Of a DNA stretch of 15,857 bases, positions 6,194 through 13,200 are shown one piece after another. The position numbers and the translations under genes were made by a program. The DNA comes from Chlamydiales bacterium (GTDB taxonomy: Bacteria; Chlamydiota; Chlamydiia; Chlamydiales; FEN-1388): positions 1 to 15,857 of the forward strand of contig JAJFUY010000351.1 of assembly GCA_021372185.1 (NCBI GenBank), written 5' to 3'. The stretch's first letter is position 1. Each line of letters begins with the position of its first letter. The notes under the pieces are model-generated. The model worked only from the letters and a program-made list of their open reading frames with translations. It was not told the DNA's origin and did not search any database.

Positions 6194-7231
6194 GTGATAG
6201 TTGTTGATAATATTTTACATCATAACAATATTCCTAAACAAATTGATCCAATTGATGAAGCTGCAAAAACTGGGATTAAGGGGATAAAGGTTACCAAAAA
6301 AGTAAGCAAGGTCTTTAAAGGCGTTGTTAACGTTGTTGAATTATTTGAAAAAATTCCGTATGCCGTTGAAGAGACACTCGTTGCTATAAAAACTTTTAAG
6401 ATTATTGGTGGCATGCTTGCCATCCCAAAACTTGTCAAAAGTGCCGGTAAGGTCAAGAAGGCCAAAGGCCCCGAAGCCCAATTTATGATCACCTATAAAA
6501 TTGTAAAATGCTTCAAAAAAATTATTGTCGGTATAGAAACAACGATCTACTATTTTGCAAAACTTAAAATAGTGACAAAAGCGGCCCTTAAATGGACTGA
6601 ATTTACAGATAAAATTTTTGCCCCCCTTACATTTATCTCTTCAGGTCTTACTGCGTACGAATTTGGCAAAAAGGTAAAAGCTCTAAGATCTTTTAGAAGT
6701 GAATTGTCTCTGGCAAAAAAAGGCGCACATACACCTCACGAAAAAGCTGTGAAAACAAATGCACATCTTCTTACCCAAATAAAGACTTTAAAGAAAATGA
6801 AGGTAATTAGCAAAAATTGCCCTTTGAAAGACCGCCTAAAGGACATTGGAAATCGTCTTGAAATTCATGATCCCAAGGCAATAGAAGATGCAAAGCACCT
6901 AAGACGCTCCCTAAACAATAGAATCACCGAACGTGTAGCTGCCGCTGCTATTGAAACGGCACTAGAAGCCGTTGACCTCACGTCAACTTTGCTTGATATA
7001 GCCTATCCAAAAGTTGCTGCAATTGATACTGGCCTTACAATAACTTCCCTTGCTACAACATTGCTTGGGATTACTAACAAAGCCTACACACAATACATCC
7101 CAACAGGTGATATTATGTCGGACGAAAAGCCAATGCTTTTAACCCGCGTATATAAAACAGTGCGCTCAGGCCATAAAGCACTTCTGAACACAGTAAAACG
7201 CTTTGGGAATAGAGCATCCGCTGCAGCCTAA
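6194..7231 (+). CDS. Unrecognised 345-aa protein; paralog of the gene at 4843-6021
   Basis: This is a full-length paralog of the upstream gene, with the same block order. The blocks are GIKVTKK (30-36), AIPKL (76-80), a conserved region at 103-155 with VKCFKK, ETTIYY and PLTFIS, then KNCPLKDRL (207-215), a moderately hydrophobic pair of segments at about 251-293 and YIPTGDIMSDEKPML (301-315). The linker between the middle and C-terminal parts is shorter than in the paralog. The start is GTG at 6194, 4 nt after AGGAGG. The nearby ATG at 6192 is immediately closed by TGA, so it cannot start the gene. It is predicted to be a helical, membrane-associated protein rich in Lys. The function is unknown; an Inc-like or secreted role is inference. 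A strong intrinsic terminator follows 11 nt after the stop. Confidence 0.85.
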   Translation: MIVVDNILHHNNIPKQIDPIDEAAKTGIKGIKVTKKVSKVFKGVVNVVELFEKIPYAVEETLVAIKTFKIIGGMLAIPKLVKSAGKVKKAKGPEAQFMITYKIVKCFKKIIVGIETTIYYFAKLKIVTKAALKWTEFTDKIFAPLTFISSGLTAYEFGKKVKALRSFRSELSLAKKGAHTPHEKAVKTNAHLLTQIKTLKKMKVISKNCPLKDRLKDIGNRLEIHDPKAIEDAKHLRRSLNNRITERVAAAAIETALEAVDLTSTLLDIAYPKVAAIDTGLTITSLATTLLGITNKAYTQYIPTGDIMSDEKPMLLTRVYKTVRSGHKALLNTVKRFGNRASAAA

Positions 7232-7242
7232 GCTTGTAGCAA

Positions 7243-7276
7243 AAAAAAGAGACACTTTATATAGTGTCTCTTTTTT
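7243..7276. terminator. Bidirectional-looking intrinsic terminator
   Basis: A 14-bp perfect stem (7243-7256 with 7263-7276) closes a TTATAT loop (7257-7262). The GAGACACT/AGTGTCTC core is flanked by A6 on the left and T6 on the right, so a U-tract is formed in both directions. It ends the second paralog gene and stands only 18 bp before the start of the next gene. Confidence 0.92.
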
Positions 7277-7293
7277 CATAGGCTACTCTATTC

Positions 7294-7944
7294 GTGCACT
7301 ATCTTTCTGTCCTTGGCACACATCCTGTGCTTTTCTTTCGCTCTATTCGCGCGTACGCCAAACTTACAGAACTTTCTGATGATGCAGCAAAAGCCATTCG
7401 CTTCACGCGCATATTTTCTTCTACTAAAGAGTTTTATGGTATTGCAAAATTGCGCAAAATCTCGTTTACAGATGGCTCTAAAAGCATTGCTGCAAATATA
7501 TGGAAGATCGTACAAAGAGTAAAAAAGTTTGTCTCTTCTATTGCCTGGTTTTGTAAAGTGAGTCACGATGCTGGGTATTTTTCTGAAAGTGCTCTCGTCT
7601 TGTCTCGCTCTATCAAAATGATTCAGCTACCATATGATTCGATTGCCTTGTCTACAAGTATTGTAAAGGCAACTAAGGTAACTATATCCTGGATTCACCT
7701 TATCAAAAAAGTGGACAAAGCCCCCGAAGAAATAGAACAGATGCACAAGCTAGAAACAAAAGCTGTAAGAAGGCTTCTACACTGTAGCTCAAAGGCATTT
7801 GACATAAGCTATAGAATTCTTGAAATGGTAGAGCATGCCCTGCCACGCCTTGTCATAGCAAACTTAGTGGCCTCTGCCCTGATAAAATCCGTAACTCTTG
7901 GCTACACAATTTATAACGACCAGTCTATGGGAAGATCTAAGTAG
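7294..7944 (+). CDS. Unrecognised 216-aa protein, probable short or truncated relative of the two upstream paralogs
   Basis: The reading frame is open from just after a TAG at 7279 to the stop at 7944. The first usable start is GTG at 7294, with no convincing Shine-Dalgarno, so the true start is uncertain. Residues 49-53 (GIAKL) and 71-78 (KIVQRVKK) echo AIPKL and KIVKCFKK of the paralog. The distance from KIV to a following Pro (P113) is 42 residues in this protein, in the second paralog (P144) and at the equivalent site of the first (P148). It lacks the NCP-DRL, bilobed and IPxGD blocks of the longer members and ends in a single hydrophobic stretch (about 187-205). A terminator directly precedes it, and its 3' end overlaps the convergent ung gene by 34 bp. 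It could be a divergent member or a decaying copy. Confidence 0.6.
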   Translation: MHYLSVLGTHPVLFFRSIRAYAKLTELSDDAAKAIRFTRIFSSTKEFYGIAKLRKISFTDGSKSIAANIWKIVQRVKKFVSSIAWFCKVSHDAGYFSESALVLSRSIKMIQLPYDSIALSTSIVKATKVTISWIHLIKKVDKAPEEIEQMHKLETKAVRRLLHCSSKAFDISYRILEMVEHALPRLVIANLVASALIKSVTLGYTIYNDQSMGRSK

Positions 7945-8567
7945 CTATTGGCTTCGGAAAAGTGCTTACAGCCCAGAAAACCGTTGTAGGCAGAAAGAGG
8001 TGAAGGGTGCGCCGCTTTTAAGATAATGTGATGCGGGGAAATTGTGGCGCATTTTTTTTCTGCATTTTTACCCCAAAGTAAAAAGATAACAGGCTCTTTT
8101 TTGTCGGAGATCTTTTGAATAACAGCATCAGTAAATCGCTCCCAGCCCTTTTTGTGGTGTGAAAGGGGAGAGCTTTCTCTCACAGTAAGCGTAGCATTTA
8201 GCAATAACACGCCTTGCTGAGCCCACTTTTCTAAACAGCCATGAGAGGGTATTGGAAGCCCTAAATCTGCATGAAGCTCTTTGAAGATGTTTTTTAGTGA
8301 GGGCGGAGCATCAACACCTTTCGGCACGCTAAAACAAAGCCCGTGGGCTTGGTTTGGGCCGTGATAGGGGTCTTGCCCTACAATAACCACACGCACCTTA
8401 TCATAAGGCGTCTGGTTAAACGCATTAAACACAAGCTCCTGCGGCGGATAAATAGGAGGGTGCTTCTCGCGCTCTTGGCGCACAAAAGCCAAAAGCCTTG
8501 CCACATAAGGCTCTCTAAGCTCATCCCTCAACACCATCTTCCATGTTTCATCAAGTTGTATGTCCAT
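7911..8567 (-). CDS. ung: Uracil-DNA glycosylase, family 1
   Basis: This 218-residue enzyme removes uracil from DNA at the start of base-excision repair. The catalytic water-activating loop GQDPYHG is at residues 64-70 (Asp66). FNAFNQTPYDKV precedes it. The LLLNATLTVR strand (121-130) carries the uracil-recognising Asn124, and the DNA-intercalation loop HPSPLSAYNGF (187-197) carries His187. All key residues and the usual length are present. Two ATGs occur, at 8573 and 8567. The second is preferred because AAGGA (8576-8572) is 5 nt from it and touches the first. A small inverted repeat lies over the ribosome binding region. The gene converges with, and overlaps by 34 bp, the unrecognised gene ending at 7944. 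Confidence 0.97.
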   Translation of the reverse strand: MDIQLDETWKMVLRDELREPYVARLLAFVRQEREKHPPIYPPQELVFNAFNQTPYDKVRVVIVGQDPYHGPNQAHGLCFSVPKGVDAPPSLKNIFKELHADLGLPIPSHGCLEKWAQQGVLLLNATLTVRESSPLSHHKKGWERFTDAVIQKISDKKEPVIFLLWGKNAEKKCATISPHHIILKAAHPSPLSAYNGFLGCKHFSEANSYLDLPIDWSL

Positions 8568-8576
8568 GTTCATCCT

Positions 8577-8599
8577 TAATTAGCCATTTGGCTTAATTA
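8577..8599. repeat. Small inverted repeat just upstream of ung
   Basis: TAATTAGCC (8577-8585) pairs with GGCTTAATTA (8590-8599) across an ATTT loop, with one bulged T. In the ung transcript it would sit immediately 5' of, and partly next to, the Shine-Dalgarno. An operator or an RNA structure that limits translation is possible; the evidence is only positional. Confidence 0.35.
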
Positions 8600-8614
8600 C
8601 ACCTTCACGAAGTA

Positions 8615-8732
8615 TGGAGTGACTCGTTTTAACGAGTTTTTGGTGAGGTCGCTTCAGCGACCGTCGTAACGAGCATATTACGCCGGCCGATAAATCGCCC
8701 TCACCAAAGACTCGTTAAAACGAGTCACTCCA
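8615..8732. repeat. 118-bp nested inverted repeat (MITE-like or structured element)
   Basis: The arms at 8615-8648 and 8699-8732 are 34 bp long with a single mismatch, which would be a G-U pair in RNA. Each arm contains its own near-palindrome ACTCGTT-TT-AACGAGT. The 50-nt centre holds three further short hairpins: GGTCGCT/AGCGACC (8647-8662, borrowing two arm bases), CGTAA/TTACG (8665-8682) and CGAT/ATCG (8688-8697). It occupies most of the 280-bp gap between the divergent ung and flavoprotein genes; apart from this and the flanking sites listed here I see no gene in that gap. I see no clear target-site duplication and no coding capacity. A miniature inverted-repeat element or a folded non-coding RNA are both possible. 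Confidence 0.8.
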
Positions 8733-8808
8733 GACAGCTGCGCTCAACCCTGAATTACTTCGAAAACAAGCTTATATACCAAAATTACTTTATTTTTCAA
8801 AACCTATG

Positions 8809-8817
8809 TGGTATAGA
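8809..8817 (+). promoter_or_regulatory. Candidate extended -10 promoter for the flavoprotein gene
   Basis: TG-G-TATAGA (8809-8817) fits an extended -10 element, with only a poor -35 (TTTATT, 8789-8794). It is 31 bp before the ATG at 8848. No good Shine-Dalgarno is visible before that ATG. Confidence 0.35.
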
Positions 8818-8847
8818 AACCAAAACGCTTAGAGTATATAGAACATC

Positions 8848-10245
8848 ATGCAAAATAGCCTAGAAATACTTCACGACCAGCAAATTAGAAAAATAGCTGA
8901 AGAGCTTAAGGCTTTAAACCAGCCGGTATCTCTTGATAAAAGCGCCTCTCAGTCAAATACTACTCGGGGATCTGTCTACAAACAGCACACCAAAAAGCTT
9001 TCACTTGATTGCCTGAACCGCGTACTGCGTATTGATAAAGAGAAAATGGTGGCACATGTTGAGCCGCGCATTTGCATGAAAGACTTGGTGCTTGAGACAC
9101 TAAAGCAGGGGCTTATACCGCTAGTAGTTCCTGAATTTGCAGGTATTACAGTAGGGGGCGCTATAATGGGCTGTGGGGGAGAGTCAAACTCTCACATTTA
9201 TGGTCTCTTTCATGATACGTGCTTAGAGTATGAACTACTCACAGGCTCTGGAGATGTAATTCACGCCTCACCTCACGAGCACCCCGAGCTCTTTCATGCT
9301 GTGACGGGCTCTTATGGCACGCTGGCACTGCTACTTAAGGCTGAGGTGCGTTTGGCTAAGGCTTTACCCTTTGTTACTCTTACAGTACATCACTTTGGTT
9401 CAAGCCAAGAGGCACTTACTTTCATGCGCAGCAGGCTTCATCAAGAATACCTTGAAGGCATTGTGTTTTCAGATACTCACGCTGTAGTAATTGAGGGGAG
9501 GCAAACAGAACAACCTGCAGCTACTTTATTTACCAATAGTGCTCATAACCCCTGGTATTATGCCTATGTGCAAAAGCAGCACAGCCAATTTAGCATGCCT
9601 ATATTTGACTACCTCTTCCGCTATGATAGAGGCGCATTTTGGATGGGAGCCTATGTACTACAAGCCTCTATATTGAAAAAGCTGCTGTTAGAGGGTATAT
9701 GGAAGCTCAAAAAGCCTTCACGCCTCACAGAAGATGAAATCAAGAAATTTAGTAAAATCGCAGCCCCAAATGCCGCGCTAAATTTTATCACACACCCATT
9801 TACCAACAGCCAAACACTCTTTAAGCTCCTTCATATGTGTGAAACTTGGGTAAATGAGCGCTTTATGGTACAAGATTTTACCCTGCCAGAAGAAAACGCC
9901 TCACTGTTTATAGAGACTCTGACCAAAAATTGCCCTATTTACCCCTTATGGCTCTGTCCTATCAAAAATGCCCCAACAACCCAGCTTTTTGCACCAAATG
10001 CGTTAGAAGGCCAGTATTCAATCAATGTTGGCGTGTATGGCATACCAAATTCTTCCCAGGAGGCGCTTGGTTTGCTAGAGAGACGTACACGAGAGCTTAA
10101 GGGTAGAAAATGGCTCTATGCCCATTCTGCTTACTCTGAGCAAGAATTTTGGGATATTTACCCTAAAACCCAGTATGAGAAGTTACGCTTTGAGTATGAA
10201 TCTGCCAAAACACTCTTAACTATCGACAATAAGGTGCTTGTTTAA
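8848..10245 (+). CDS. Delta24-sterol reductase-like FAD flavoprotein (DHCR24/DWF1 family)
   Basis: This 465-residue FAD-dependent oxidoreductase has a PCMH-type FAD-binding domain (about 35-175) and a C-terminal substrate domain. The call rests on blocks that match eukaryotic DHCR24/DWF1 in order: VEPRICMKDL (71-80), TVGGAIMGCGGESNSHIYGL (101-120), GSYGTLALLLKAEVRL (154-169), NPWYYAYVQK (234-243), RYDRGAFWMG (258-267), VQDFTLP (341-347), YPLWLCPIK (365-373), NVGVYGIP (393-400) and YAHSAYSEQEFWDIY (424-438). Known members reduce the C24-C25 double bond of sterol side chains with NADPH. The N-terminal membrane anchor of the animal enzyme is absent, so this form may be soluble or peripheral. No other sterol gene is visible nearby, so the substrate could be a host sterol or another lipid. 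The FAD-fold call is very secure; sterol as substrate is inferred. The start has no strong Shine-Dalgarno. Confidence 0.85.
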   Translation: MQNSLEILHDQQIRKIAEELKALNQPVSLDKSASQSNTTRGSVYKQHTKKLSLDCLNRVLRIDKEKMVAHVEPRICMKDLVLETLKQGLIPLVVPEFAGITVGGAIMGCGGESNSHIYGLFHDTCLEYELLTGSGDVIHASPHEHPELFHAVTGSYGTLALLLKAEVRLAKALPFVTLTVHHFGSSQEALTFMRSRLHQEYLEGIVFSDTHAVVIEGRQTEQPAATLFTNSAHNPWYYAYVQKQHSQFSMPIFDYLFRYDRGAFWMGAYVLQASILKKLLLEGIWKLKKPSRLTEDEIKKFSKIAAPNAALNFITHPFTNSQTLFKLLHMCETWVNERFMVQDFTLPEENASLFIETLTKNCPIYPLWLCPIKNAPTTQLFAPNALEGQYSINVGVYGIPNSSQEALGLLERRTRELKGRKWLYAHSAYSEQEFWDIYPKTQYEKLRFEYESAKTLLTIDNKVLV

Positions 10246-10292
10246 AATTTAATTTGTCAATACAGTGTGCTTAATAGGCACATGAGGTATTT

Positions 10293-13200
10293 ATGACTAT
10301 AAGCGGTGCTAGCAACACACCTGCTACTCCCATACAACCAGGTTATGCCAAAAAGGCAGGCTATATGGCAGGAAGTGTTGTCACTAAGACAATTTCTGTT
10401 CCACTTTACCTCCTTGCTCAAACCCCACGCGCTATCTCAGTTACTGCCAAAGTAAGCACCCCTGTCTTACAATATGCCGCAGATGCCGTAAGCTATGTAG
10501 CACAAGCAGGAGCTCTTACTAGCCGCGCCCTCAAATGGAGCCTCCTTCAAGCCCATAAGCATGGCGTGCTAGAAAAGTCTTCTATGGTTTTTAGAAACAT
10601 GATGGAAACATCAGTTTCGCGTGCAAACGATCTTAAAGATGCGAAAACACGAAGAGGCAATATAGCAGGGACAACTGCCGGCTACATTGCCAAAAAAGCT
10701 ATTGGCATGATTCCTATTGCCGGAGATTTAACAGAAATGGCAATAGATGGCGCCTTAGAAGCCAAGCGAGTAATTGAAGAAACTGACCGCTACATCACCA
10801 CCAAAGCCGTATCTGGTGCCATGTGGAATATTCGGGGAGCAGCAGATATAACACGAGTTGCCGGACCGATGATTGTAAAAGCCGGAGCCTCAGTATTTGA
10901 AACTACTGAAAATGCCCTAGAATGGATCCAAGACCGCTCATGGCAGGTATATCAGGGTGAGGGTAAGGGCTTTAGTATAGCTGCACGTGCTACTAATATA
11001 GCTGACATAATAGAAAGTTGGTCTGCCAACTTAGCACATCTCTTTGAGCTAGAAACCGTGCTAGATAGTACAGTTTTAGAAAAACCCACAATAACCCCAA
11101 AAAGTGGCCTTGATCACTTCGTTGGCAAAAAAGAACTTTGGCAGAACTTTATCGACCTTGATAAAGCCGGTAAAGTTGATCTCTTTTTTCTTGTTTCAAC
11201 ATCAAAATCTTGTGAACTTACAGATACAGAGCGAAAAGAATTTGCCACTGCTGTAAGCGTTTGTATTAGAGGCGACAAACTTTCAGATGATCAAGAGCTC
11301 TCATTAAAAAAGCTAGCAGGCATGTTTGACCTCATACCCGATGATGCTGTTGCAAACCGCCTCACCCCAAGTGCATTTAGAGCACAAAGCACTCTCAAAC
11401 AGCTGCAGCTTTATCAGATAGTTCGAGAGCATGCAACACACCTTACCCCTGATGAGGCGGCATTTTTAAATAAAAAAGTCTTTCGAAGAATGCGTACAAC
11501 GCATGACTGGAACAACATAGACCCACTAGATAAAAACCTCTTAGAACAGCTTGTAGTACGGCTTTTCAATTCACTACCTACTCAGAATAAAGAACTACGT
11601 TATAACATCACGCCTGCAATGTATTTAGAGCTTAATCTTCAGCAAAAACAAACTCTCTATACAGTTTTAGAGCAGACTGTAGAAAAATCAGGCTCTCGTA
11701 AAGACAAGTCACAATTCAAAGAAATAGCGAATCCTCCATCTGATCATCGAGACATCCAGATACTTGTAAATATGTTCTCAAAGCTGCTCACAAAAGAGCA
11801 AAAGTATATTCAAATGCAGCAGCTTACAGGCCGCTTTATAGTTTTTAGTGCTACGCCGCCTGAGCTAGAAATTCTCATTACAGATACCCAAAAACAGCTT
11901 GATGCCTTACAGGGTACCAAGAATGCAGATAAGTATGTAGATACAACAGAAGTATCCCGTTTACAGAATCTTTTAGAGGCACTAAATCTAGAAAAACAAG
12001 AATTTATCAACCGTACTATTCAAGCACCAACTACTGAAACAATACCCGCAAATATACCTCAAAAAATAGAAGTTACCCATCCAGATATTGATATAGAACA
12101 AATACTCGAAAAAATTGGCCCTCAAGTACCGTCTGATGCCAATTCCGGAAAAAAAATTGGGCACGCTATTGGGCACCTTCCAAGAGTTGCAGCCCTTTTA
12201 ACGGGCACTCCAGGGTGGGCAGTAGGCACTATACTTGGCAAGATCTGTGAAAAAGGAATTAATCAATACATTGGAGGCACCTTTCAGCTATCAGCTCGAG
12301 TCCTTGAACTGGCTATGGCGACTCAAGTAGGCTCTACCATTGTTCTGAATGAACTTATGAAATTAGGGGTGCCACTACCTGAAATTGAACGAGTCTTAGC
12401 AACTGCCCCAAACCTAGTAGGTAAAGGCATCGTGCAACTACAGGGCCTTATACTAAAAGCGACCCAAGAGGCTATTGATAAGTCAGATTCTTACGCTCAA
12501 ACCCTCCTTAACATACATGAGCAGCTCATTATGGCTGAGAGCGTAAATGCGACTGAACAGGTGATTAACACAACGGCTGCGCCTTTAGAGGCAGCACGTG
12601 ATCTACACATAAGAGACGTTTTAGAATATTGCAGCAGTACATCCAATTGCAGCCCAGAAGTCTATGCTGTTGTCTCACAAGAAAATGCCCTTGATGCTTT
12701 TGAAACGCTATCAGGAGCGCGTTTTGGATCTCCTGAATACCTAAAAGCCTATCAAAGCCTCTTAGAAGAGGGAACGATTCCAGGAAAACTAACAACACTT
12801 GAAAGTGCCTTAGAGACAGGTAAATCTTTGACAGAACCAAGTCTTTCACTTGCTGCAGCCATTCCGGGAGCAGTGGCTCACGGCGTCTATCGACCCGTCC
12901 GCTGGCTGGCAAGCTGGTTAGTAGACCCCAAAGCGTACGAAAGCGCATTTGGTCACTACTACAATGCCGCAACAGAAAATGAAGTGGCACAGCTGCTAAA
13001 ACGCGGTACACTATCTGTAGCGTCCGGTATTTCCTCAGGTGCTAAACAAATAGTGGCAACTGGCAAAACAGCCTTGGGTCTGGCCAAACCGCTAGAAGGC
13101 CACATGAAAGAAAACTTCATCTTAATGGCAACACTAGGCGCCCAAATGCATTCGGCCATCAAAAATAAGGAAGCGGCTTTAAGTGCCATCCGAGGTCTTG

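Noticed and set aside
7288..7566. 92-aa minus-strand frame overlapping the third paralog-like gene
   Set aside because: The plus-strand frame continues for 216 codons and keeps the paralog-like spacing, whereas the minus frame has no start signals and a Cys/Arg-rich shadow composition.
8622..8642. Stand-alone intrinsic terminator (ACTCGTTTTAACGAG followed by TTTTT)
   Set aside because: The loop is only 2 nt, and no plus-strand gene ends upstream; it is better explained as part of the larger inverted repeat.
8615..8732. Insertion sequence or transposon with a transposase
   Set aside because: There is no coding frame within it and I could see no target-site duplication, so only a repeat is called.
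12565..13011. 148-aa open frame on the minus strand inside the giant gene
   Set aside because: It is fully contained in the 1832-aa reading frame, is rich in Leu/Arg/His as expected for the antisense of Ala/Lys-rich coding DNA, and has no recognisable motif.
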